A stretch of 64,000 nt of DNA from Paramecium pentaurelia (lineage: Eukaryota > Ciliophora > Oligohymenophorea > Peniculida > Parameciidae). Below the pieces are notes generated by a model. The model had not been told where the DNA came from, searched no databases, and was given only the letters and a program-made list of their open reading frames with translations. This document shows positions 39,555 to 51,237 of the stretch, in pieces. Position numbers and translations under genes: made by a program. The stretch lies in NCBI GenBank assembly GCA_905183005.1, contig CAJJDO010000007.1:799736-863735 (forward strand), given 5' to 3'. The stretch's first letter is position 1, and every line of letters begins with the position of its first letter.

Positions 39555-41140
39555 ATGGCTTCTTAAAGTGAAGAGAAAGACTTGATAGGATCCATATTAA
39601 GTGGTAATGATGAATTTGTTATTGTAGATTAAGATGACAAACAAGAAATCATCCCAAAAAAAGCAAGAAAGAACTTATCTTTGAAATCAAAAGAATTCGA
39701 TCCTCAAATTCATCCAAAACATCAAGAATTTCAGACTTCGAATGCAAGCATATTATCTACAGGATATTAATCACATTAGAAATAACGAATATTTTTCTAA
39801 ACTTAAACATCAATAGAAATGTATATATATGTTTATAATGAAATAAATAGTTAGTCTTAATTTTCTAGTGCTTTACAATAAACTGCAGATTAAGATAACA
39901 CTTGTTCATATGATCATTTTTAATGTATAATTATTTTTTTAGTTTTTATAGCCTTTGATTCCTTTGGTTAGTTACAAAGAAAATAATCAACTAAGAAGCA
40001 TCATACTATGCAACCTATTGAATATTAAAATCCTTCATTAATCTTTACCAGTGATTAATGTATAGATGGTAAATTATCTTTGAGTCAAACAGATCTTGTA
40101 AATAGATAATTTTTAATATAAAGGAATAAATATGTGGAAATTAGTTAATCAATCGAAAATTGCAAAATATATTGGATAGCAATGATATTAATACAAAAAG
40201 ATTGATTTTTAATTAAGTAGAAAAGATATGCTTAAAAGCTTCAAAAGATATGTTTGGAAATTATACAGTTCAAAAGATCTTTGAAGTTGGAAGTCAAGAT
40301 TAAAAATAAAGAATATATAATCTATTAATTAATCACATCTTTGAATTGTCAAAAAATTAATATGCATGTAGAGTAGTTTAGAAAATGATGGAATTTATAA
40401 AGTAACTAAATTATTAATTAAAAGAGATTATCCAGAATAATTAGAGATATTTTTACAAATTTTGTATTAATAAATTAATCCATTATTAAATGATCCTAAT
40501 GGAAATTATGTTATCCTATCATGTTTTGAGTTGTTTAACAAAAATTAATTAATCTTTATTATTCCAATGATAGAAGATTCGGTAATTTGTTAATAAATTT
40601 ATTGTAGTTGTAATTTATGTCAAAACAAACTTATGGTTGTAGAGTCATTTAAAAAGTATTAGAGATATATCCAGTAGAATAAACCTAAAGAATTATGGAT
40701 ATATTGATGACTCTTGCATCTTAATTATGTTATTAGGAATTTGGAAATTATATCATACAATATCTATTAAAGAGTGGACCTCCAAAAGAGAAATAAATAA
40801 TCTGTTAGATTATTAAGGATAATTTTGAATAATTAAGTATAAATAAATTTGGAAGTAACACTGTGGAAAAGTATATAGATATTATTGGGCCTAATTAAAT
40901 TATTAACATATTATGTTCAATTTCAAATGATTAGTAATTAAATCAGTATATTTTAGATTTGTATTTTACAATTTATCTATCAATCCTTTTGGTAATTATG
41001 TGATGAAAAAAGTGCTGATTAGTGGAGATCCATCTGTACAATATTTAAAAAGCATATTGAAATAATATCCAGAACTTGTTCAAAGAATTAAGAACTCTGA
41101 TTTCGGATAAAGAGTTGGATTAATTATGGATGCATTATGA
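39555..41140 (+). CDS. Pumilio-family (PUF) RNA-binding protein
   Basis: Starts MASQSEEKDLIGSIL, with a disordered N-terminal third. The C-terminal two thirds show PUF repeats with their RNA-contact helices: GNYTVQKIF, YACRVVQ, YGCRVIQKVL, GNYIIQYLL, GSNTVEKYI and GNYVMKKVL. PUF proteins bind specific sequences in mRNA 3' untranslated regions and repress or localise the message. Several short introns interrupt the repeats; the frame switches near 39930, 40130, 40410 and 40620 show where, but I did not fix every junction. The end is RVGLIMDAL followed by TGA at 41138. At least six repeats are visible; the usual eight may be completed by parts I could not splice with certainty. Confidence 0.85.
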
Positions 41141-41250
41141 GGGCCATTAACTTGTAATAGTATCTTGCTTATGAGTATATTCTATACAATTTTAATAATA
41201 TATATATATTTCCTTAATATAATTTAATTTATATATATAAAGATTAATTT

Positions 41251-42462
41251 TCATTATTCTTTCTTAAGCTTTTTTAAAAGAGTATTAACAAAAACAATGA
41301 TTTTTCTAGTTTATCTAAAATTTAATCTGGGATCGCATGCAGTATTATATAATTTTGGATTTATTTCCTCATCATTTTCAACACATTCACTTACATCATA
41401 AGGAGTGCATTCCAAATGTAATCCTGCTGGTTTTTCATTACTTTATTCAAGTATATTAAAAAACTATTATATTTCAAACATAATATCTTCTATCCTTCTA
41501 ATTTTATAACCATTCTTTTCTAAACTATTACCATGCATAGGATCTAGAAAAAATGAGACATTTAATTTTTCTTCTTATTTCCAATTAATAATATCTTTTA
41601 ATTTATCTAATTTACTCTTTCCTAATCTTATTATAGCAAATACTCTACCATCTTCATTGTTTGGATTCAATATTTTAATTACATTAATAAACTCACTTTT
41701 ATTAATACTTGATCCAATCTATAATTAATAAATATAATACCTTAATTCCAATTGGATTATAGATTCCCTTAACAAAATTAGAATGAGCATGTTCACACAA
41801 TCTAGTTCTGTCACCTATCCATGGAAAATGAGTATTTGATAGATAATATTGATTTTCATCATGTTATTTAATAAATGCAGATTCATATCCTAAATGCAAA
41901 CATTCATGTGACACCCATAATTATTTACCTTCATATTTACGAAGTGTATCTATGCCTTTTTTTGAGTAATGTGCACCTAAAAGTAATCTCAAAGGATCAG
42001 GATCTCTATCATCTCTATTTAATGAATTTATTAAATCTCCTCTATAATTTAATGTTCCATCTTTTTCATGTAATTATGTTCTAGGTTTTGCAAATTATCC
42101 ACAAGTTCTTCCTATTACTAATCCATTTATTATTTAACCCATACTCTTCATTATTTATATTTTATACATCATAAAAACTAAATTTCTCTTTCCAATGTTA
42201 TTCTGTACATTCATTATATACTTCTGCACAATCTCCTAATTGCAAAACAAATTAATCTCCTCTACTTACCTTTATCATTTCATTCTTGAAATTATTTATC
42301 TCTTCAAAATTTAAGATTCCTGGAAGTTTTCTTAATTTTTAAACAGTCTCCTAACTATTATAATAGATCTGATTACTATAAATATTAATCTTAATATAAT
42401 GGCTATTACAATGCTGGATATTTTTTCCAACTATCCAGATTCCATTCTTTTTCTTAATTCAT
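41251..42462 (-). CDS. Class II DAHP synthase (first shikimate-pathway enzyme)
   Basis: Introns 42376-42409 (34 nt), 42146-42167 (22) and 41719-41740 (22) leave 378 codons, 377 residues. Class II (plant/AroA-II) hallmarks are in order: SWKKYPA, LQLGDCAEVY, IGRTCGQFAKPRT, DPDPLRLLLGAHY, WVSHECLHLGYE, THFPWIGDRTR, NPIGIK, DPMHGN and GLHLECTPYDVSEC with DPRLN near the end. The enzyme condenses phosphoenolpyruvate and erythrose 4-phosphate to DAHP. The metal- and substrate-binding Cys, Arg, Lys, His, Glu and Asp residues of these motifs appear kept. It is shorter than plant and bacterial forms (about 450-500), mainly at the N-terminus and between motifs. No plastid-type leader is seen. Convergent with the Pumilio gene, 110 bp apart. 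Confidence 0.92.
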
Positions 42463-43401
42463 TAATTAATTTTAATTTTGGTTCACCATTAGTACTATTT
42501 TACCGATATATTCAACATATCAGTATTAATCCTACTATTTCTAAATATTGGTATAGATATTAATATTTTATCTAGTAGTCTTTGAATTATTAGAACTATT
42601 TAAATTTAGTAAAATATTTTTTTGTCTTTCTAAAAAGAACTAACTAAACCTTATCTTTCTTTATTTTTAAATTGAAATATTTTAATATTTATGGAATTTC
42701 AATAGATCTGTGTGTTTGATATTACGAATATCTTAATATTTAATGTATTCTTTTAAGAATTGGGCATTTATGAAAGAATTTAACAAATGCTCAATTCAGA
42801 ATTAGAATTAATAAATTGATTTGATAGTTTTATAATAAGAATCTTATACTAATTAAATCCTTTTCATTAATTTAGAAATAAAATCTATTTTAATTTGTAG
42901 AATAATTTAAAATGAAAAATTCAATCATGGATACTTATTTCCATAGTTTTAAATTAAACCGTTTGAAAATGCTATTATTATTAAAATTTAAGTAAAAACA
43001 AAGAATGTTATAATAACAGTTTAAGAATTCTAGAAATTATTGAAATCTCTATTTAATTTTATGATTAAAATTCTCTGATCATTTACAATCATTGTTATTG
43101 AGTACCTCATATTTTATTATAAAATTCAAATTTTCATGCTGTTTTATGAAAATTTCAATTTAACTTTGAAAGTTTAGGTTTCTAAGGGTCAACTTCTTTT
43201 AACTTCAAATATTCATAATCTGCTAAATGAGTTCATAAGGAAAATATCATCTAAATTTACTAAGTCTTTATAATTCATTGAGATATGGATATTTTGATGA
43301 TAAATTATCAATCTATAAAGATTTTTTCTTATTTTAGTTATTTAAAGATAAAAAATAAACAAAAATTAATTATAATTTTATTTAATTATTTGAATTCTAT
43401 T
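42463..43401. other. AT-rich intergenic stretch with one doubtful short frame
   Basis: No convincing gene. A 42-codon frame at 42691-42819 (+), starting MEFQQICVFDITN, ends in TGA but has no similarity I recognise and is short enough to be chance. The rest is AT-rich sequence upstream of two divergent genes. Confidence 0.45.
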
Positions 43402-44514
43402 ATGAAAAATTATTTTGATGCTACATTTGGGAAAGGATAATGTTTGATATTTAAATTGAAAGTTTATAAAATTTTAGAAGTTTTTCCTTTAGGAACATAA
43501 GGAATTGTATATAAAGTTTAAGAACGAAATAAAGATAATAAATTTGCTTTAAAAATTGTGAATTAGATGTCTGAAAAAGAATTAGAAATAACAAAGTGGC
43601 TTTAAAAAAATCATCATAAAAATATTGTCAATATATTAGACTTTTCTATCCAAGACCAAAAGGTTTTTATTTTAATGGAATGTTGTGAATAGAATTTATA
43701 TGAAAAAATAAATAACAAACTATTAGATTAAAAAGAATTAAGATATTTTATGATTAGTATTGCAAGAGGATTATAATTTTTACATTCTCATTAAATAATA
43801 CATAGAGATTTAAAGCCTGAAAATATACTTATTTAAACCCTGACAGATAAAAATAATGAATAATTAACATAAATTATATATAAAATAGCAGATTTCGGTT
43901 TATCTTTGTAATAATAATAAGCCTAGACTAAATATATAGGAACATGCTATTATATGGCTCCAGAGCTAATTAATGATATTAATTAACCTTATGACCATAA
44001 AGTTGACATATGGTCTTTGGGAACTATTGTGTATGAATTAATTAAAGGAAAAACATTATTTGAAGGTTTTACAATTTAATAAATCTATGAAAAAATTAAA
44101 AACTCAAATATGGCTGAGAATTAAAAATTATTAAATGAAAAACTTTCAATTATTGAAGATGAATGTTTTTTTGAATTAGTAACCAATATGTTAAAATATA
44201 ATCCTGTTGAGAGATATGATATATATTAAGTTATTAACAAATTATCGAATAAAGATGAAAATATAATAAGAAATAGGAGTACAAGTTGTAATATTATTGA
44301 AGCTTCCAATCAATAATAATAACATAAGATTACCAATTTTAAAAGGAGCTTTTTTATACCTGACTTGATACCAAACAATTTTCCGATTTAATAATAATTA
44401 TTGAATTAAAATATTCCAGAAATCCAAAATATTAATGGATAAAACATATAACTTAATTTTAATTAAAATCACAATATTAAATATAGCTATTACTAATAAA
44501 AGTGGAAAAAGTGA
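43402..44514 (+). CDS. Protein kinase, ULK/ATG1-like family
   Basis: Intronless frame of 371 codons, 370 residues. The kinase domain spans about residues 17-285: FPLGTQGIVYKV glycine loop (with Thr-Gln in place of usual Gly residues), lysine in FALKIV, HRDLKPENIL catalytic loop, IADFGLSL, GTCYYMAPEL activation segment and DIWSLGTIVYEL. The tail of about 80 residues is Gln/Asn-rich. The activation segment GTCYYMAPE and overall layout resemble the ULK/Aurora-like kinases expanded in ciliates. It is a close paralogue of the minus-strand kinase at 45562-47700: both have the rare stretch ILMECCEQNLYE followed by ELRY, and YKIADFGLS. The two genes converge with one gene between them. Confidence 0.9.
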
Positions 44515-44714
44515 TTTTAATTTATTTTTATTCTATAACTTTAATTAATTATAAAGAGTATTTCTTCTTGATTTGTTTATAATTACTATTTATATTTATG
44601 TAGATTAATAGAATATATTATAGAGAGATTAAGAATCATTTATCTATTTTTATATATATTATTAATATGACTGATATAAATTTCAGAATTTTTTTAATCG
44701 TTAAATAATTTAAA

Positions 44715-45401
44715 ATGGACTCTCTTTTTGCTCTATTTGATTAATTCATTAGAATCAATTTGATAAATTATCCCTAAAATTAATAAGCATACATATCAGA
44801 GAGTTGGGAATAATTTTTAAGTTTATTATAAACTTAGCCTCTGGATTATGGAAAAATTTATACATTAATAAATAGAATGACTTATGAAGATTTAACATCT
44901 TCGAAAAATGAAAGATAAAGTTCAAGTTAAAGATAAGTAGCTAGAAATATTACTGCAGCTTCTTCACCAAGAATAGTTTCAACATCTGTTTCAAAAAACA
45001 GTATTAATTTGTTAAATTAAATTAAAGGCACCAATATTTTGTAAAAGATTTCACAAATAGATAATTTAGCCAGTCCTAAAATTGCAGTATCTAATCTTGC
45101 TAGTTAGTAATCATTAATGAATAAAACATCATAATAATAAAATGTGAAATAATAAGTATTTATTATGATAATATAGTAAATGACAGAAGATTTCAACAGA
45201 CATCTATTATTGAGTAAAATTAAAGAATTATAGTTTAATTATTCTGTTTCTACAGACAAATTATATGCTATTGCAAAAATATTTTAATCAAAAGAAAGTT
45301 AGCCAACATCAAAATCACCAATTAAATATCCATTAACATAATATGCTAATAAATCAAGAGGAAGTAATCATAGTGCAGAACATTATAAAATTGTTGCTTG
45401 A
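44715..45401 (+). CDS. Unknown Ser/Gln-rich protein, 228 residues
   Basis: An uninterrupted frame of 229 codons from ATG to TGA. The N-terminus is a folded-looking segment (MDSLFALFDQFIRINLINY, then YGKIYTLINRMTYEDL); the middle is Ser/Gln-rich and disordered (AASSPRIVSTSVSKNS). A second helical part follows (RHLLLSKIKELQFNYSVS). A perfect 21-nt GTA...TAG sequence at 45156-45176 could be an in-frame intron; it has no TGA and its removal keeps the frame, giving 221 residues. No known domain. It lies between the two paralogous kinases. Confidence 0.7.
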
Positions 45402-45561
45402 ATCATGATAGTTTATTTTTTAATATAGTTATTATTACAATAGACTTAATCTATTATAATATTATATTGTTTTTTATATTATAAAAAATAAACTTAATTT
45501 ATCTAAATTTATGATTGATGCAAATTAGGTATTCATTTATATTATTAATTTATTCATAAGA

Positions 45562-47700
45562 TCATTTTTATTAATTTACTTATGAGTAATTGAATTCATT
45601 TTCTGGTGTCTTAGATCTAACCTATTAATCCTATAAACCATAATTATTTTCACGTTAAGGAGAATAATAGGTAGGGCTTCCATATTATTATAATTCTTTA
45701 GGTATCATCAACATTTAATTTTATTAGTAATTTTATTTATAGGTAACTCCATTTTTGTTTACATTATTCTAGGGAAAAAATGGAGGATCGTTTTTTATTT
45801 GACTACCATTTTGTATTTGACTACCATTTTGTATTTGATTAATATTTTTTATTTGACTACCATTTTGTATTTGATTAATATTTTGTATTTGACTACCATT
45901 TTATATTTGATTACCATTTTGTATTTGACTACCATTTTATATTTGATTACCATTTTGTATTTGACTACCATTTTATATTTGATTACCATTTTGTATTTGA
46001 CTACCATTTTATATTTGATTACCATTTTGTATTTGACTACCATTTTATATTTGATTACCATTTTGTATTTGACTACCATTTTATATTTGATTACCATTTT
46101 GTATTTGACTACCATTTTATATTTGATTACCATTTTGTATTTGACTACCATTTTATATTTGATTACCATTTTGTATTTGACTACCATTTTATATTTGATT
46201 ACCATTTTGTATTTGACTACCATTTTATATTTGATTACCATTTTGTATTTGACTACCATTTTATATTTGATTACCATTTTGTATTTGACTACCATTTTAT
46301 ATTTGATTACCATTTTGTATTTGACTACCATTTTATATTTGATTACCATTTTGTATTTGACTACCATTTTATATTTGATTACCATTTTGTATTTGACTAC
46401 CATTTTATATTTGATTACCATTTTGTATTTGACTACCATTTTATATTTGATTACCATTTTGTATTTGACTACCATTTTATATTTGATTACCATTTTGTAT
46501 TTGACTACCATTTTATATTTGATTACCATTTTGTATTTGACTACCATTTTATATTTGATTACCATTTTGTATTTGACTACCATTTTATATTTGATTACCA
46601 TTTTGTATTTGACTACCATTTTATATTTGATTATCATTTTGGAATTGAGGAACAATTCTAGGCGTAAAAATTCTTGGGATATCAAAATTCTAATTAAAAT
46701 TAGGTAAATTGTTTTGTTTAGGTTTATTAAACTGCTATATATTGATTAACTATTTAAATTAATTTTTATTTTTTTTATCTTCTTCATAAGTTATACGATG
46801 ATTAAATAATCTACTCTTAGTATCCTCAATTCTAGGTTAGAATAACGGTTAAATTTTTGGTGGAGAGCTATATCTGGTTCTCAACAGGCTTAATACTTCA
46901 TTTATATTGATTCTATATTCTTATTTAGGTTCTAACATCTTTTTTATTAGAGTTTAGTATTGATTATCTTTAATAAAAGATATTTTTTAATGAAAAATAT
47001 CTTAGTTTTCTTTTTTGTAGAAATTACTGATTTGATTTAGGATTTGCTGTTAGGAATCACCATTAAATAATGGTTGATTTGTAAGTAGTTCATATATAAT
47101 TGCACCTAAAGACCATATGTCAACTTTGTTATTATAGGGTTGATTATTAATCAGTTCAGGTGCCATATAATAACAAGTTCCCACTTATTAAGTCTAGCAG
47201 ATATCATTATTTGTAGATAAGCCAAAATCTGCAATTTTATATATTTGTTACTTATTTTGAGGATTCGTAGAATCCTAAATAGTTTTAATCATAATATTTT
47301 CTGGCTTCAAATCTCTATGTGTAATATTATTATCATGTAACACTTTTAGTCCATCAGCTATACTTACTAAAATATATCTGAGTTCCTTTTCATCAAATAC
47401 TTTTTATTATATTCTCTCATATAAGTTTTATTCGCAACATTCCATTAAAATACAGAAGTATTTATCATTAAATTTTTCCAATCCTATTATATTAACAATG
47501 TTTCTATAAGAAAATTTTGAAAGTATTTCAGTAATCTCTTATTCGCGTTTATCTAATTATTGTTATATCTTCAAAGCATATTTTTCTTTTTTATCATCTT
47601 CAACTTTCCATACTTATCCATAATTGCCACTTCCTAAAAGCTCAAGAAATGTATATTTTCTGTTCTTGAAAACGAAGGTTTAAAATTTATTAGTAATCAT
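45562..47700 (-). CDS. Protein kinase with a long QNGSQI/QNGNQI repeat tail
   Basis: Intronless frame of 713 codons, 712 residues. The kinase domain is at about residues 15-285: ELLGSGNYGQVWKV glycine loop, YALKIQ lysine, ILMECCEQNLYE hinge region, HRDLKPENIM, YKIADFGLST, GTCYYMAPELI and DIWSLGAIIYEL. A linker to about residue 353 is followed by roughly 280 residues of the 12-residue unit NGSQIQNGNQIQ, then a unique tail with Pro/Tyr-rich SPTYYSPQ and SKTPENEF. The repeat is coded by about 20 near-perfect 36-bp units at 45800-46640. The unit is a multiple of three and has no TGA on the minus strand, so length changes leave the frame open. Repeat-frame translations rich in Tyr/Leu/Ile on the plus strand and Lys/Tyr/Met on the minus are shadows. 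Confidence 0.9.
45800..46640. repeat. 36-bp tandem repeat array (minisatellite) in a kinase gene
   Basis: Alternating 18-bp half-units (ctaccattttatatttga and ttaccattttgtatttga) make a 36-bp unit. From about 45901 to 46620 the pattern is perfectly periodic, 20 units; the 45800-45900 part is less regular, with attaatatttt variants. All three minus-strand frames are open under the ciliate code; the used one codes Gln/Asn/Gly/Ser/Ile. The uniformity implies recent expansion or homogenisation. Confidence 0.95.
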
Positions 47701-47750
47701 TTAATTCAATAGAATTAGAATAATAAATAATCATATTGAAATTTAAGAAT

Positions 47751-48704
47751 ATGATCCATTAACTAAATAATATAAATTCAAAAATATACTGTGAATATTT
47801 CAGAGAATATTTAGAAATATAAGAGTATTTCTTTTAGAATCCTATATATTCTGAATCATACTATGATTGTTTGAATTAAATGTTTGCAATAATTACTAAA
47901 AAAGGTGGATAAGCATAGAAAATAAATAATTCAAATTACACTCATAAAATAAATAAAGTTTATGCTTGTATAAAAAATTCAAAATTTACATCTTCAAAAT
48001 TACTTAGAGAAGTTAGAATAACTAAAAATGGTTTAATATAATAAAAATTAAAATCTTAAAATATTTCTTCTGAGAAATTATTAGAATATGTTGAGTTAAT
48101 ACCTGAAATTATAATGACTTAAGATATTAAAGGGAAAGAATACAAAATGGCATTTGAAAATTAGAAATAAAAATTGAAATGGGTATATTTTGATAATTAT
48201 ATTGATGCTCGAAAAGTAAGAGATTTCTGTTATGTTAATGCTGCAATAAATAATTTAAGATACAATTTAGCAGGTTTTATTCATTTTTTAATAAAAAATT
48301 TTAATGAAATGTGCATATATTTTGTGTTATAAAAGATAACAAAAACTAGATAAGAAATGGAAAGATTGTCAATTATTGAATTAAATTAATCTTAAACTCT
48401 ATCTTTATTTTCTCCTGGACTTCTAGCAAAACAAGACTATGAAATGAAATAATCATTATCATTTTAGGAAAATAGTATTAAAACATAAGGTTAAGAAAAT
48501 TAATTAAATCTATTTATCCAAAAAATGGTAACAGAGTATTTAGATTAAATAATAGATAATCATATAGAATTGATTTAAGATGCAAATTTAGAAAATGATA
48601 ATGAAATTTAATCGGTTTCATATATTTCTGTTTTCTAATTATCAGATCATCATAAATCAAAATATATGGAATAAAATTCTATTAATTAAATGGATATGTC
48701 ATGA
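47751..48704 (+). CDS. Unknown protein, 317 residues
   Basis: Uninterrupted frame of 318 codons. The N-terminal 190 residues look folded: YFREYLEIQEYFFQNPIYSE, SSKLLREVRITKNGL, LKWVYFDNYIDARKVRDFCY and LRYNLAGFIHFLIKNF. The C-terminal third is Gln/Ser/Glu-rich and probably disordered. There is no signal peptide or membrane helix that I can identify with confidence. It is divergent from the repeat-tail kinase with only 50 bp between the two ATGs, so the two share a very short promoter region. No family is recognised. Confidence 0.75.
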
Positions 48705-48795
48705 ATATTATATTGACAATTCATAGATAATATTATTGATTATATTTAATACTTTAATAAATCAATAATTAAATTTATAAAATCAAATAAAAAAT

Positions 48796-49343
48796 ATGTA
48801 ATTTATTTCTTAAGATGATCTAACATTTAATGTAAATATTTTTCCGAATTAGATTAATAATAAAGCACTAAAATATTGTACTAAAGTTAGTAACACTAAT
48901 TTAGAAGTAATTAAATTTGCTGGCATAAACAGTAACATTTTAAGAAAAGTAATATAATATTGTGAAATACATTAAGATGATGTTTCTATCCCATAAATAT
49001 CAAGACCTTTCAAATCTAATCTAATGTATTTGATATTATTAAATATAGCTATGATATTGTGAATTTTAAAGATGCTAATTTTATTACTTCAATTGACTTT
49101 CAAGAAATATCTCAAATTATTCAAGCAGCAGAACTTCTTGGCATAGATACATTAGTTGATCTATCCTGTGTATATATTGCTTTAAAAATAAGAGGTAGAT
49201 TATATTTATTTATAATAGGAAAAAGTTCAGAAAAAATAAAATTACTCTTCAAAGCTAACAAACCTCAAACAGACGAAGAAGATTAAAGATAAAGAGATAT
49301 TGATGACTCTGCTAAAGGATAAAGAATTTAGATTTTTGATTGA
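48796..49343 (+). CDS. SKP1-like protein
   Basis: Introns 49026-49048 (23 nt) and 49195-49218 (24 nt) leave 167 codons, 166 residues. The N-terminal half is a BTB/POZ-like fold (SQDDLTFNVNIF, then NILRKVIQYCEIHQDD). The C-terminal half matches the SKP1 dimerisation region: ISQIIQAAELLGIDTLVDLS followed by IALKIRGKSSEKIKLLF and an acidic EED end. SKP1 links F-box proteins to cullin-1 in SCF ubiquitin ligases. The N-terminal part is divergent from typical SKP1, so it may be one of several ciliate SKP1 paralogues. The two introns are necessary to connect the conserved C-terminal blocks. Confidence 0.85.
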
Positions 49344-50010
49344 TAAACCCTTATATAAAACTTATGATTACATATTATATATATATATATATATACATAA
49401 CAAAAACCTATTATGAAATGAATCTTATAAGAAATTCCACTGGTTATTTGCAGATTCTACTATCTATAACCAGATAGAATTTTTATTTGTGGTTTTTAAA
49501 TAAGGATATTTTTAAAACTAGACAAATTTATCAATTAAATGATAGTAATATAATTTAATCAATAATTATTTAAGGAATTTAATACTGGAAACTAGGATTT
49601 TTGGGAGTGTAAATTATAGAAAATATATAATTATATAATAATATTTTATATTTTGAATATTTAACAATTAACACTTAAACAAATGTTCAAATATTACTTA
49701 TGAAATCCATAAGAGAATACTTTTTTGATATTCTTTTTAAATTTCATATATATTTATTTAATGGATTTATAAATTTTAATGTTTTTCTTACATTATCTAA
49801 TATATTTCATATTATAGTCTATTTATCTAATCACAGTGATATATTTTCCTGAAAATATGATTTTAGAATAACAAATATTCTGAATTTATAGATTATATAC
49901 TAAATTGAATATAAACAAACTAGATCTATATTATAATAAAAAATATATAATGTTTAATGAGAATATTTTAATTGTATATTATTTACAAAACATATAAATA
50001 TAGTATTTAA
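49344..50010. other. AT-rich intergenic stretch with an (AT)n run
   Basis: No supported gene. An (AT)n microsatellite runs from about 49372 to 49395. It lies between the convergent 3' ends of the SKP1-like and CCCH genes. Confidence 0.5.
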
Positions 50011-50610
50011 TCATTAAGGATTGTTAGTGTTTTTAATTAATTTTGGTAATCCTTTACTTCTTTTTTATAATTTACTATAATAAGTGTATATATTTACCTT
50101 TTAGAAGCAAACAAGAGATTAATATTGGCTAATAATATTTAGTAAGGGATAGTTGGTAATTTATTAGATTTCTTCTCTGGATGTTTAAATTGACATCTTT
50201 CTCCATAACAACAATAACTTATAATATAAATTATTATTGATACCCATCTTAAGTATAATTTTTACATGTTTTAGTCTTGTAATTAGAGGGAACATGGATT
50301 TTTTATCTCACTTCATCTTTTCCATGAGCAAAGGCACACTAACTTTTAATTTTATATAATACTTATTAACCATAAGGGCAATATCCTTCAATGGCCCAAT
50401 ATTTACAAATCTAAACAGGATTTATTAACAAATATACTTCAGTTTTGACTTTAACTTTGTAGGAAATCTTTTTATCCTTTTTATTGCAAGGTATTACTTC
50501 ATCCAATTATTCATCTGAAATACTTTCACTAAATCTATAAAATATGTATAATACCAACTCTTTGTAGAATGATTGCTATCAAATTCATCATATGAAATTT
50601 GTTAATTCAT
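50011..50610 (-). CDS. Tandem CCCH zinc-finger (TIS11/TTP-like) protein
   Basis: Four introns (50529-50554, 50339-50362, 50218-50243, 50075-50097) leave 167 codons, 166 residues. Two C-x8-C-x5-C-x3-H fingers are revealed only after splicing: CKYWAIEGYCPYGQQCAFAH and CKNYTQDGYCCYGERCQFKH. This spacing is that of tristetraprolin/TIS11 proteins, which bind AU-rich elements in mRNA and promote decay. The linker between fingers (about 20 residues) is near the usual 18. An acidic N-terminus and a short basic tail (KLQKRSKGLPKL) complete it. Each finger is split by an intron: the first just before its third Cys and the second just before its second Cys. Confidence 0.9.
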
Positions 50611-51237
50611 TTTAAATAAAGTAATTAATATCTTATTTTAAAATCTTAATAATATTATTAAAGCCAATCCAGACTATATAAATTAAAGATAATGCGTACT
50701 TAATAATATTATTAAAACATTAGAAATTGCCGGGATTACTAAATTTAAATTACCTTAACACATAATCTTAAAAGAATTAATTTGTTTATGAATTAAAATA
50801 ATTCTTCAATTCCTATAACTAAAATATAAATAAAAATAATGCTACAAATCATAGAAAATATATTTTTAACTATATGTTTCTATTTTTATCATAAAATGAT
50901 TAATTTATCTTATTGAATAATATATTTTTTCATGATAAAGAATTATTAGTATAATTACTAATTAAATGAATTATTTATTTAATCAATTCGATATTTATCA
51001 TCACCTTAATTTTGCATCTTTAACAACCATATTATACATTACTTAAAAAATACTAATAATTTCATTGGTCCAAAATTATAAAGAAAATGATGATTAATAA
51101 GGTAATATATTATAATAATATAAGATAACAATACTCTAATACATTTTGAATTATTCATTAGCTATCCAACATTATTAATACTCATTAGTACTATTGCTAA
51201 TACAGCATAATTATTGTTTGCATTGTTTTTACAATAG
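50611..51237. other. AT-rich stretch between divergent genes
   Basis: No supported frame. The first 130 bases upstream of 51238 are open in the membrane-protein frame only in part and were not added to that gene. Confidence 0.45.

Noticed and set aside
41251..42462. Bacterial contamination as the source of the DAHP synthase gene
   Set aside because: It carries three short GTA...AG introns and many TAA/TAG Gln codons like its neighbours.
45800..46640. CRISPR-like array
   Set aside because: Units are directly adjacent, without unique spacers, and code protein in a eukaryotic gene.
45799..46707. Long standard-code frame on the plus strand with TTILYLITILYL repeats, and the matching Lys/Tyr/Met frame on the minus strand
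   Set aside because: Both are shadows of the 36-bp array; the frame joined to the kinase reads NGSQIQNGNQIQ, continues into unique coding sequence and ends in TGA.
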